64,000 nucleotides of DNA, from positions 1,663,001 through 1,727,000 of the forward strand of contig JAMXSV010000004.1 in the NCBI GenBank assembly GCA_027559495.1, read 5' to 3'. Both the position numbers and the translations under genes were made by a program. Numbering within the stretch: the stretch's first letter is position 1; each line of letters begins with the position of its first letter. Source of the DNA: Aurifilum marmelostoma. Lineage: Eukaryota > Ascomycota > Sordariomycetes > Diaporthales > Cryphonectriaceae. The notes under the pieces are model-generated. The model worked only from the letters and a program-made list of their open reading frames with translations. It ran no database searches and was not told where the DNA came from. Of the stretch, positions 11,291 through 22,570 are shown one piece after another.

Positions 11291-11737
11291 ATGACCTGGA
11301 GAGCAGGCGAAAAGTATGTGGTGACACCTTGAACCGACATTAGATACGGGATGAACGGGTGATCGGCATGCATTAGATACATGAATGGATCGATAGTCCC
11401 CCGTCACCCCAGGTTTTATCCCCTGTGTTTAATTTGCCCCTGCTGTTGTGCCTGCATATGCCGGCGCTAGCTGTCCAATGGGAACTGCCACCGAACCTTA
11501 TCGAGGCCGTTTTCCCCCAGGGATTGCGTGTGACCTCAATGTCGGTTGATCACTATTGATGACCTCTCAGGGCGAGACAGTTGGTTTAGTCCGTGCAGCT
11601 AGCTACTGCAGGCTGAAATGAAAGTATCGATGCAAGTCGGAATGGACCCGCATCAGCAGACATGCTGGCACCGAGGGAAGACCGACAAGGCCAAGGATCA
11701 ACGAATCCCGTTTGCTAAGACAGTGAACAAGATCTCC

Positions 11738-11743
11738 TATAAG
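11738..11743 (+). promoter_or_regulatory. TATA-like box of the GH47 gene
   Basis: TATAAG about 105 bases upstream of the GH47 start codon at 11844, a normal spacing for a fungal core promoter. Confidence 0.4.
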
Positions 11744-11843
11744 AAGCACCCTGGAATCACAACTTCTAGGGGTGTGGTTGCGGTCGTTGATCTTGGCAGA
11801 GCCTAGACTGTACACCGAGAGAGCCGTCTCCTCACCGGCCACC

Positions 11844-14333
11844 ATGTCAATCAACTTTGTCACTCTTCTGTCCCTCGCTGTACTTCCGGTGGTGATTGGT
11901 GCTGATCACACGAGCACTCACAATCCCACTGCTATCACTGTCTCTAATGGCCCCATTATCCCTTCCTACAGCCATGCGGCTGCCACCACCACTCTCTCTG
12001 GTGTCACCACCGCGACCCTCTCGTCGTCCGTTGCACCATCAGCAACCGCGATCTCCAACGGGACGCTGCCAGCGTGCAAGCCAGTTCAGTATGCGTTCCC
12101 GTCGGGGACTGGCGGGAATGCAACGCGAGCAGCTGCCGTGAAGGAGGCATATCTCTACGCCTGGGATGCCTATGCCGAGTATGCATTTGGTTATGATGAG
12201 CTTCAGCCCCTGAGCAAGTCAGCTACCAATGACTGGTGTGCGTATCTGCGAAGACCGGAAACTCCCCTGACTGTTATTCTCGAATTAGATCTCAGAGTGA
12301 TTCTAGAGCTGACCAATCGAGAACACTACAGATGGATGGGGTGTTACAATTGTTGATGGCATTGACACTGCTATCGTGATGAATCTTACGGAGGTTGTAT
12401 CCAAGCAGTTGTCATTCATCTCGACAGTTGATTTCAGCACTACTTCTTATGGAGGTGTGGAGGTGTTTGATACGAATATCAGGTACTTGGGAGGGCTTTT
12501 GTCGTCCTATGATTTATTGAACAGTGGTTTATTTCCAACCGACGGCTATGCAGAGGCAGATATCGATGCTCTTCTCAGCCAGGCTGTCGTCCTGGCCGAC
12601 AAGCTCGCATACAGCTTCAACACACCCAGCGGCATAGCCTCAGTAGATCTGTATGTGCCCTCGAAGATTTGTTGTCCCAACCCATCGAGTTCTTCATTCT
12701 CGTCAAGAATAATTGATCATGAGGTATCTAACATGTATCTAAACAGGAACTTCACAACCGACACACCGATTGAGGGAACTTACACAGTGACCGCGTCAGG
12801 AGTCACGTACAACAGCACCAACACCGCCTCAGCCGGTACATTTCTACTTGAATGGTACAGGCTGTCTGACTTGACAGGCAATGCGACATACAGGCATCTA
12901 GTTGACCGCGGCGAGTATCCTCTCGTGCATCCCAGCCCTGCGCCTGTTTACCCAGGTCTAGTTGGCACACAGTACGATACTACCACAGGCAACATGCTGA
13001 ACTACGCTGGCGGCTGGCACTCTGAGGTTGACTCATTCCTCGAGTACCTCATCAAGACATATCATTACAAAGTCACGAACACAACGTACGTTCTTGGACT
13101 GATGATACCCCTTTCCGAAGGGGTTTCGCCAGCCTCCTCTCATCTTCTATCAGTTGCCATATCTCTCGGGCTCTTTCCCTGATTGATTCAAATCCTTTGG
13201 GCTTGACACGAGGTTCAATATCCAAGGTCGGCATGTGATGAGTATCAAGATGTCGACTTGGCGAGAAATTAAGAAATCGGAGAGAATGACCCAGAAAAAA
13301 GAAGAGGGAGAAAAAGGAGTAAATAATGGAAAGAAAACAGCGAAAAAATGATAAGGGCGACTCGCGAATCTCCGATGTTGAGAAGCAGCTTCCATCTATC
13401 GTTGATATATGGCTAATCTATTATACTTTTTACAGAACTTTCTACAAGGACTTCTGGCTACAGGCGGCAGACAGCACCGCGAGCTACCTTGCCGTACACC
13501 CTTACGGCTTTCCGGACCTCACCTTCATCTCGGAGCTTGACAACAACGGCTCACTAACCGACTTCATGGATGACTATAGCTGTTTCATGGGAGGTAATCT
13601 CATGCTCGGATGCAAGATCCTCGGCCTCGACTCCTTGTGTGATCTAGGCCTCGCCGCTGCAGACGGCTGCCATCAGACGTACAACACAACGCTGACTGGC
13701 CTCGGTCCCCTCTACTGGGGCTGGTACGACAGCGAGACAGACGAGCAACCGGCAGACCCGGATCGGGACGTGGATGCTGCAACGCGGGCGTGGGCCGAGG
13801 AATATGGATACTTCATCGAATATGGTGACGAGGTGTACGCCAGCTTTCCCGAATCTATCGAGAGCTGGTTCTACGCCTACCGTATCACGGGCGAGCAGAG
13901 ATGGGCAGATTACGTATGGGATGCCTTCCTCGCTATCAACAGCACAGCGAGGAACAGCGTTGCATTCGCAACGGTGAACAATGTGAACATGCCATTTGGT
14001 GGAAGCCAAAGCAACAGTCTGGACTCGTGAGTGACAGAAGGCCCCCCCCCCCAACTCCCCTTCGGCTTTTCGCCTTCCTCTCTGCTGTCGTATTTCTTTT
14101 CCTCAGTTACACATTCTTCCACTCACAGATTCTGTCTTCTCCCGGGCTGGATTGAGTCCTATACTAATCCAACAATACTCAATGTGTCTAGTTTCTTCTT
14201 CGCTGAAGTCCTGAAGTACATTTACCTCACATTCGAAGACCCGAGTGTCGTCAACCTGGACCAATTCGTCTTCAACACCGAGTCGCACCCCGTGTTGGTC
14301 CAGTGTGGCATTGGTGATATCGATAATTACTAG
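11844..14333 (+). CDS. Secreted GH47 class I alpha-1,2-mannosidase
   Basis: Calcium-dependent inverting glycosidase that trims alpha-1,2-linked mannose from N-glycans. Exons 11844-12237, 12332-12650, 12747-13085, 13436-14026 and 14192-14333 give 594 residues. Introns have branch points CTGACCAAT and TCTAAC; intron 3 is unusually long at 350 bases. A signal peptide (residues 1-20) and a Ser/Thr/Ala-rich stretch to about residue 75 precede the catalytic domain. Family landmarks in order: YLYAWDAYAEYAFGYDELQP, WGVTIVDGIDT, NIRYLGGLL, LLEWYRLSDLTGN, SCFMGGNL, FPESIESWFYAYRITG and the C-terminal NTESHP, whose Thr binds calcium in the family. The usual Arg before the Pro-Glu of RPE reads Phe. No membrane helix follows the signal peptide, so secretion rather than Golgi/ER anchoring is inferred. 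The donor of intron 1 (GTGCGT at 12238) was chosen because it gives NDWYGWGV. Confidence 0.9.
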
Positions 14334-14575
14334 CAAATCTTTGAAAGATACTATATATATCACAAGTACTGTCAATATATAGGCCCAATTTCTATTCGGG
14401 ATATACGCTATACAAATTCTAGTAGCAGTACTACATGCCAGGAACCATAATCATAGACCGGACCCGATTATCGGAATTGAATGTGGAGATAAACCTTGAA
14501 GATGAATCAGAGAATGTAGAGTTCTCATATTTGGGGGAGCTTGTATAAGTACCCTTCGAATCATTGAGGCTTCCC

Positions 14576-15209
14576 TTACTGACATGGCCAATCCAGAAGA
14601 AGCTGAAGGGTCTTTTCGCAATAGTCGCCTCCGAAAATCGCTTGCAAGACCCTTGCGAAATATTCGGCCTTTTCGCCTGTAGCAATGCGTGCAAATAGAG
14701 TCATGCAGGCCTTGAATTTAGCAACCTCTTTCGTGCTGCCGAAAAGTTTGGTGATGTCTCTCTCCTTACTCTCTGCGATGGCTCGTATCGCGGTTCTCAG
14801 CCGCAACGCAAGGGTTTCATGTTCTAAATAGGACTCGGCTTCCTTGAAATCCTTGATACCGTAAAGCCTGCTATTGATACTCTTACCATATCCACTACTG
14901 GAAACGTTAGCACCTGTTCTTAAGCTCTGCCGGGGCCTGTGACGTTCCCGCCCATGTGTCCTGCGGAAAGCTTGCCGCCACAAATACCTATGGAAAGGGA
15001 CGGGAGAAGGAGCGAGACCTGGGGAGGGGGGGGGGGGAGGAGAGGGAGGCTTACAAAATCTGGGGGAAAACAAAGGCAATCCAAGGAGATCTCTTTTGCC
15101 CTCCGCGTAACTCCAAGAGAGCGCGTTCGTACTCCGTGACCGACGTGCCGGGGATCGGTGATACCGGGACTGTTCGGTCCTGAGCCCGGATAAACCTCTC
15201 GAGATCCAT
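14576..15209 (-). CDS. DUF1810 family protein
   Basis: Conserved protein of unknown biochemical role, found in bacteria, plants and fungi. Exons 15209-15055 and 14897-14576 give 158 residues, close to the family length (about 140-150). Exon 1 holds MDLERFIRAQ, YERALLELRGG and the signature SPWIAFVFPQ; exon 2 continues SGYGKSINSRLYGIKDFKEA, then CMTLFARIA and a C-terminal FGGDYCEKTLQLLL. The intron (157 bases, donor GTAAGC, acceptor TTTCCAG) has a good branch TGCTAACG and contains a long C run on the coding strand. Without this splice the downstream frame would begin with an unnatural proline-rich leader, which I reject. The usual WMWF reads WIAF. It lies 3' to 3' with the GH47 gene, 242 bases apart. 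Confidence 0.88.
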
Positions 15210-17456
15210 TGTGGGCGATCGTCCGATTAGAATAGGCCTGCCTGTGAGAGACTTGTTTGTTGATTAGTGCCAGTCGTATATTGAACTTGCAGTGTTGGAT
15301 GCTCTGAGCAGGGTGATATGGTTGCTTGTGAAACTGGCAGATGCGGTGTATTTAACTCCCACTCATGCAACTGAAGCTCATCTATGCTACAATGAAGCCT
15401 TTGATGATTTTGATTATAGCCTTTGTATCGTGGGAAACAACAAACGGCACAAGGCTTATTGTTGCGCTAGGTACAAGGCTACCTGAGCAAGGCGTATACG
15501 CTCCTTTCAAGTAGCATGAACACTAGTTTTCCCCGAGAGCAGCAAACCCAACATGGCTTTCACCAGGAGAAAATAGGAGACTCAGGCTAAGATATGTGCT
15601 CACGACTGCTTCCTAGGCTACTCTACACATGATATGACTATTCAGGAAGGCATTGATTGGCTTCATTGTGGACTGACGACAATGTCCAATGTATATTAAT
15701 GGAGATTCCGCGCCCAGTCATGTACAGACGTCTTCTTTTCAAGAGCCTTGGCAGTCTACTCCGACTGAGATTATTGAATGGGGCCTAGTCGGCATGTGTT
15801 TCAATTACCCACTTTCGGAATGATAGGGTTGATAGCACAATTAGGAAACTGTCTCTTGTAATTACACGGATGAATTGCAAACACAACTAATATTAATAGC
15901 TCGTATAGTAGTATCACGAAACCAGACCCCATTTCAACGAAGCATATATTTCTTGGAGCCCTGTGAGCTCCGGGGATTCCAAGGTTGTTGGTATCGAAGT
16001 TCAAGGTAGTCTCTTACGGTACTCATTATATGGCCTCTCCATGTCTCACATGATAACATCCCATGGGATATTGATTATCTTGGGTGTTAGAAAATAATGA
16101 AAGAGTAAATTTTGATCGATACCAAAATTCCTGTTGTAATTTGTTACCCTTCTCTCTTCCAGATTTTTCGAACTATATGTTGAAAGAGTGTATCTTATAT
16201 TGAAATATATAGATAAAGGGTGATTACAAGGAGGAAAGAAGGGGGGGGGGGGGCAATGCTATCCTATGCAATGGGGTGATCGACTTCAAAAGTCATTTAA
16301 TTACAGCATCATAAGTAACCACAGTCACACTCAAATCTATGTGTAGATGGAATCGAAAAATGAGTGAGAAATCATGAATACGGCAGCTTCTTCCTCCTCA
16401 GCCTTTTCGCAATCCTGTAAAACATCCATGTCATGACGATTTATTAGGGAAATTGTTTTATTTTGAACCGACAATACCGAGGACAAAAAGTTTCAGAACC
16501 GCGTAATGGGCTGTCGGATGAGAATTACGGTGATAAACCACGAACTAATCGTGAAAAGGTTTCGGTGACTTGGAAACTGATTTACGAGACTCTGGCACCT
16601 CTCATCTATATACTTGACATTTTTCGCTATGTAAGTGCACCTAATTATTTGCCCAATATTGGAACATTTGTTCAACAACGGCCTGTATTCTTACTAGGGG
16701 TCATTGTGGAATGAGTAATATTATTCTGGAGGCTAGGAAAACAAAGGGAAAAGAGATATGAGAGAGCGAAAGCGTCATCCTAGATTCCCAGAATGGCCAG
16801 TGCATCAGGTCCCTCATGCCACTAAGCCACTCAGTGCAGCAGCTACTGGGATGCCACCTGGCCATCTGCATTGTAGTGTGCACTGTTACGCGCCAGGCTC
16901 TAGTTGCGCGCTGTATCGGCATCTGCAAAATTCCGTCCTTCAAAAACTGCTTTCTAAAGACGATCTGCAACTAACCCGGATAGTAAAACTGTCCAACTGT
17001 TTCAAGGCATCCGGGTCACATTATCCTGACCACGATCCTGCAGGCGGGGAGCCAAGAACGGGGTTAGGAAGACATGCCGCAGCCCGACTTCTGTGCCGAT
17101 CATGTGCAGCCGACCTCGGTGCCGACGATCTTGCGCCCTCTAAGCCTCTGGTCCACGCAAGAAGCTCGGAGGACAAGCACCATCCAGTGCCGACCACCAA
17201 AATCCTAAGCCAAAACAATATGCATTCTGGTCGTCCCTTTGCGCCATCGGTCCCTAGAGGGGGATGCAAGGCTCGCAGCAAGTCGGACGGAGAGAATGCA
17301 TCGGAATCTCCGAACCTGCAAGGCGTTTTCCTGGAATTCCATATAATATCATGACGGATGCGCCTTGCATAGCAATGGTACGCCGTTCGAGATGGACTTC
17401 CTCGCAACACCACACAGACAGAAATCGAAGTATCCTGCTGTATTCTTGTCGTTACA
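15210..17456. other. Gene-free, partly AT-rich stretch
   Basis: About 2.2 kb between the divergent DUF1810 and arylsulfatase genes. The part from about 15500 to 16750 is clearly richer in A and T than the flanks and holds a G run near 16242-16253. A 198-codon frame at 16758-17354 has no domain or coding bias I can recognise and is probably chance within the sulfatase promoter. Confidence 0.5.
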
Positions 17457-19245
17457 ATGGCTACTCCTCCGCCTGTTCCCGGTAAAAGACCAAACTTCTT
17501 AGTCGTGGTGGCGGACGACCTTGGCTTCAGCGACACGGGCCCGTATGGCAGCGAGATTCCTACCCCGACGCTGGACCGGCTGGCCAAGGAAGGCGTGACG
17601 ATGACCGGGTTCCATACGGCATCTGCTTGCTCCCCTACGAGGGCGATGTTGCTCTCTGGCACGGACAACCACATTGCTGGGCTCGGCCAGATGGCAGAGC
17701 TCATGTTTGCTACCAAGGCGTCATACTGGGGCAGGCCTGGATATGAAGGCTATCTTAATTTCAGAGTGGCTGCACTTCCAGAAATTCTGCAAGATGCTGG
17801 CTATCACACTGTGATGTCGGGAAAATGGTAGGCGAATAACCCTATTTTACACCTCCCCCCCCCCCCAAAAAAAAAACAAACTTTCGAGTCTCTTTTGTGT
17901 TAATGAATCAATCATACTCAATAACAGGCACCTTGGTCTGAAGAAAGAAGTCTGTCCACACGCGCGTGGTTTTGACAAGTCCTTCGTCTACCTCCCCGGG
18001 GCGGGAAACCATTACAATAATGAGCCTCAACTAGACAACGTGGGCTCGTTCGTCATCCCAGCCCTCAAGTCCGACAATCTCTGGATGCGCGACAACGTGG
18101 TCATCGATCGAAAGAAGGATATCCCCAAGGACTTTTACTCGACAGAGAGCTTCACGACCGAGATGATCCAGTACCTCCGGGACCGCACCGCAGAAGAGAA
18201 GGAGAAGCCGTTCTTCGGCTACCTAGCATACACTGCGCCGCACTGGCCACTGCAGGCACCTCGGGAGGTGATTGACAAGTACAAGGGCCAGTATTCCGAC
18301 GGCCCATATGCCCTCCGCCAGCGGCGTCTGGATGCTCTCATCGCGCGCGGCCTGGTCCCTGCCGATGTCGAGCCGGCGCCGATGGTGGGTGAGAAGGTCA
18401 AAGAATGGACAGACATGACAGCCGACGAAAGGGCGCACTCGGCGCGGCACATGGAGACATACGCGGCCATGGTGGACCTCATCGACCAGAATCTGGCGCG
18501 GGTGGTGTCCTACCTCGAGGAGACAGGGGAACTGGACAACACGCTCGTTATGTTCATAAGCGATAACGGGAGCGAAGGCAAGCTCCTCGAGGCCCTGCCT
18601 GTTTCTCAGGGTATGTCCCTGGGCAAGATTGTCGAGCAATATTACAACAACTCGTTGGAGAATATTGGGAACGCCGACTCATTTGTGTGGTATGGCCCGC
18701 AGTGGGCGTGTGCGGCGACTGCTCCTTCGAAGGGCTTCAAAACAATGGTGACGGAAGGCGGCATCAGGTGCCCCTGCATCGTGCGGTATCCAAAGTTTGC
18801 CCGATCCCACGGCGAGGTGACGCAGGACTTCACGACAGTCATGGACGTCCTGCCCACCTTCCTGGAGATGGCCGGTGTGCCCCATCCCGGGACAAGCTTC
18901 CGCGGCCGCGAGGTCGTCCTGCCGCGCGGTCGGTCCTGGGCGCCGTTTCTCGACGGCAAGGTGAACAGTGTGCATAACAATGACACACAGGTGGCTGTGC
19001 AGGGCTGGGAGCTGTTTGGCCGCAGGGCCATACGCAAGGGGAACTGGAAGGCTGTGTTCATGCCGGCACCGCAGGGCTCGGAGGAGTGGGAGCTGTATGA
19101 CCTGTCCAAGGATCTGGGCGAGGTTCATGATCTGGCAAAGGAGGAACCAGAAATATTAGAAGACTTGCTCGAGGAGTGGGAAAGGTACTTCACCGAGACG
19201 GGCATGTATGACCCTGGGGCTGAGCAACAAAGGAGCAAGTGGTAA
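17457..19245 (+). CDS. Type I arylsulfatase (AtsA-like)
   Basis: Hydrolyses sulfate esters, releasing inorganic sulfate; in fungi such enzymes usually serve sulfur scavenging. Exons 17457-17827 and 17928-19245 (intron 100 bases, donor GTAGGC, acceptor TAACAG, containing C and A runs) give 562 residues. N-terminal VVVADDLGFSDTGPYG supplies metal-binding Asp20-Asp21. The sulfatase signature CSPTR at 58-62 has the Cys that is converted to formylglycine, followed by AMLLSG. The splice rebuilds SGKWHLG; FISDNGSEG (Asp336-Asn337) gives the further metal ligands. The length and the WHLG, SDNG and CSPTRAMLLSG pattern match bacterial AtsA-type and fungal arylsulfatases rather than choline sulfatase. 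No signal peptide is visible, so a cytosolic enzyme is inferred. Confidence 0.92.
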
Positions 19246-20483
19246 CATGACGGAGCAGATTTGCCAATTCTTTTATCACTAGATAGATGAGGGTCCCCTG
19301 TAGGAAATTGTATAAAGGATGTCTGGCGCATCTCCACGAACGAGCGGGGAAGAGCATCCCCTCGCCGCAGCAACAGAGGAAGTCTAGGCCGGTATGTTTT
19401 AACAGAGTCTATCGAATCACCAACAGGATGATGGCCATCACCAATGCCTAATCATTCATGAGATGGACACCACAATGGCTCGCCAGTAGGTGGGACAGGT
19501 GATGGTGGAGGGGCAAGAGGAGGAGGCAGTCAGGGAGGCCGCTACCCCAGCAGTCACTTTCTTTTGCCCTACGCTGACGGGTAAACTGTGCCCTTTACTT
19601 CGGGCAGTATTCGCTCTTTAAGCTGATTACACAGCTGATTGCGACCTGGATTGTCTTGGGCTCGTCTTGAGAAAAGCGAGGTTTAGACCGGGGGAAGGGG
19701 GCGAAATATACACAAGCTTAAGACACACCTCCTCACCACGGGTGTTGGAACCGAAAGTCTAGACGGCTTCACTTAATCACATAATCACATGGGATGAGAC
19801 AGGACACACAATACAGGAAATGGATCAAAAGGTCATATCATCGTAAATTGCCAGAAATTGCCTGTGTACACCGACGCCCATCAAAGAAAAGACTTGGTCC
19901 TATATCGTGCCTCATCTTCCGCTTGACATGACATAACATGACTTTTTTTCGTCGTGAATTCGTAACGTGAGGACGGATAGCAGACATGTGCACATAGACA
20001 CAAGCTGCTGCGTCGTGCATGAAAAGGAAGTGCGTCATGATAAAAGAAGAAAAGAAATAGAAAACGAGAAGGGAAAAAAAGAAAAGAAAAGAAAAAGAGA
20101 AAAGAGGGGGGGGGGGGAAAGGGGGGGAGGGGGCAGAAGTTCCATCTCTCTCACGTCTCGTTCTCGACAGTCTTCCCATTTGTTTTCCCCTCTGCGTGAT
20201 CAGGTGATATTGGGCTTGATACTCCTTCGCAACGCGCTGCGTTTATCTCGATGACAATGCATGCCTCGCTCCTTGATTGCACCTCGACAGTCTAAGATGC
20301 CTCTGTGCGTGTCCCAACATTGTGGCAAGATGCAGATTCATGATGTTGTCGTAAAGCTCATGTAGGCTGAAGCTCATTGTTGCAGATGGGTTTGACAAAA
20401 AGCAAAGTGGACGGTCTCATCAGGTCGTTTACTGCGACACGCTGCGCTCGGCTCGAGGAAACGGCGAGATTTTGGTTGGAGAA
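19246..20483. other. Gap between convergent genes
   Basis: Holds the 3' ends of the arylsulfatase and DUF8035 genes. Purine-rich plus strand at about 20037-20135 with G runs. No gene seen. Confidence 0.55.
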
Positions 20484-22570
20484 TCAGTACCGACGGTTCC
20501 GGTCAAAGACGACCTCCCTCTCGACGACTCTCTCGCGCTCGTCGTCCCATCTGTCACGACGGTCTCGGCGGCGCCGATCACGTTCCATCTCCTCACGCAT
20601 CTCGCGCTCGTACTGGATCTCTCGAATGCGCTCCTTTCTGCGGGCACGGATACGGTCCGAGAGCTCAACCAGCTCGAGGACATCCTCCTGTGTGTTTGTG
20701 TTTGTAAATCAGCAGGCTGTTCCTAGGCAATAGAGTTCGTGGTCTATAGAGGAGTGCTGAGTAACTCACATATTTCAGGTACTGCATGACGTAAAAGAAC
20801 AGCTCAGTCTCTTCGTAGTCGTAGCCCAGCTCCTCGACGGCGTCCTTGATAACAAGATCTTTGGTGATCTCCGTCCACATATCTCTGGTCTTTGGGGGGG
20901 CTGCTGGCGGCGGTGCTGGGGGAAGGCTGGGGCGCAGGCTGATGCGTTTGTCCGTGACCCTCTCGACCTCAACGTCGCGCTCGCGGTCCTTGTCGTAGAT
21001 CTGCACGCTCAGGCGGTCGCGCTCGCCACCGCGCGGCGGCCTGTCATAGTCCCGCTCGGAGATCACGGTGGTATTGGACGAGGAGTTGGGCGGAGACGCA
21101 GGCACAAGGGCGCCGTCGCGTTCGGCGATGAACTTGGCCTTGCGAGCACCATTGTAGCGCTGCCATGTCACCTCGGCGGCTCCGCCGCCCACACCGTCCA
21201 TACGGACCCTCTCGGTGCCAGGCGGCACATCAACGAGGGTCCAGTCCTTGGTTCTGCCGTGCCAGGCCTCGCCCATCTCGCCGCGGGAGTCGATGCGGCC
21301 TGTGATGCGCTCGGACTCGTCCTCGTAGTCCGGGGCGGCAGAGTGCGACCTGGGCCGCGCCGACGAGCTCCGATGCTCGTGCTCGATGTCGACCTTGAAC
21401 CTGTCGCGGCCCGAGGAAATCATGATCTCGTCATCGTGGTAGTACCCCCGCTGGCGAGACGGTTCAGCTCCTCGTCGGGGGCCACGTTCGTGGGATGAGG
21501 AGCGGGCACGCGGACGAGAACGAGACCGTGTTTTTGTGATATCAATCTCGGTGTCGCCACCTCTGTGGTAGATGTCAATGTCGGTCTCTCGCTTCTCAAC
21601 CCTGCTTCGGGGCGCAGGAGGCGGGGAAGGCGGGCGTGCTACGACAAGACCTGTTTGTTTTGGTTGGTCAGCGTCAGCAGATTTTGATTGAAGGAACGCA
21701 AGACAGTATCTGGACAAGAAAAGAGGAAAAGGAAAAGGAAAAGCTGGGGGCTCACCATGATCGATATCTCTATAGTGGGTAATGACCTCTCTTTCGATCG
21801 TCGGGCCGCGAATGACTGGAGGAGGCGATGGGGGGGGGAGGTGAGGGGCTGGGTGTAGGCACACGCTCCCTCTCTCGCTCAATAATCCTGAGCCTGCTTC
21901 TCTCTACGTCGGGCGGCGGAAGCGGCCTGGGAGATGGCGACCTCTCCCTGTCGACGATCCTCGTGCGCACACGCTCGCGCTCAAGAACACTGGGGGGAGG
22001 AGGAGGAGGGCTGGGGGAACGTTCGGGCCGCTCGATAAAACGAGTGCCGAGGCGCACCCGGTCGAGGGCCGGACCGCGGCTGGGACTACGCACCCGCTCA
22101 CGGGAGCGATCAATCACGCGGATCTCTTCCCGCTCGCGCACCTCAGGTGGTGGCGGCGGTGGCGGTCCGGGGCTGACGCTCCTCGCCCTGCTCTTGGTGA
22201 CGATACGCTCCCTGAACACAGGAGACGGCGAGCGTGGCCGTGGCCTGGCCCGCTCGATGGTCTCGACATCGCGCTGGCGCAGGACGAGAGCACCAGCCTC
22301 GGAGCGGCGGCCGTCCTCGCGCATGAAGGCTGGGACGCGCGACTCAACCTCTTCACGCTCGCGGATGGCTATCTCGGGGGCGCTGCGACGAGGCATGGGC
22401 ATGGGGCCTGGACTGTGCGTCCGCCTCTCTTCTCGGCGCTCGTAGATGAACTCCTCGTCGCCTCCGCGAGGCGGTGGTGGACCTCGTCGAGGGGGGGGAC
22501 CCCTCCTGGGAGGCTCGTCATCCTCGTAGTAGACGTCTCGCTCCTCGTAGCGGCGAAATGTGTCGGGCAT
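20484..22570 (-). CDS. Arginine-rich DUF8035 domain protein, frame broken at a C run
   Basis: Fungus-specific protein of unknown function. Exons 22570-21756, 21650-20770 and 20687-20484 with introns of 105 and 82 bases (donors GTGAGC, GTGAGT). About 632 residues. The N-terminal two thirds are a low-complexity series of Arg/Glu and Ser-Pro repeats (RSPSP, RERERV, PPPP), resembling SR-like disordered proteins. The C-terminal part carries the conserved DUF8035 region: MWTEITKDLVIKDAVEELGY, FFYVMQYLKY and, after the last splice, EDVLELVELSDRIRARRKER, ending in a charged helix. The exon 1 frame and the frame that reaches HYRDIDHG and splices to LVVARPPSP differ by one base; they join if the nine-base C run (21830-21838) is one base shorter. 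A 49-base intron ending CTCCAG is an alternative. Start taken at 22570; an in-frame ATG at 22615 is possible. Confidence 0.82.
21830..21838 (-). other. Probable frame break at a nine-C run in the DUF8035 gene
   Basis: On the coding strand the frame before the run leads to a stop within about 25 codons, while the frame after it continues through conserved REVITHYRDIDHG. Deleting one C joins the two. It may be an assembly indel or a true slippage allele. Confidence 0.6.

Noticed and set aside
14576..15079. Unspliced 167-residue version of the DUF1810 protein
   Set aside because: Its proline-rich start is the translation of an intron; the spliced form restores the FVFPQ motif and family length.
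16758..17354. 198-codon frame upstream of the arylsulfatase
   Set aside because: No domain, no signal peptide, no splice extension; it occupies the likely promoter of the sulfatase gene.
17457..20483. Possible sulfur-scavenging or biosynthetic cluster around the sulfatase and permease
   Set aside because: The genes are kilobases apart, unrelated in function, and no sulfate transporter or regulator is nearby.
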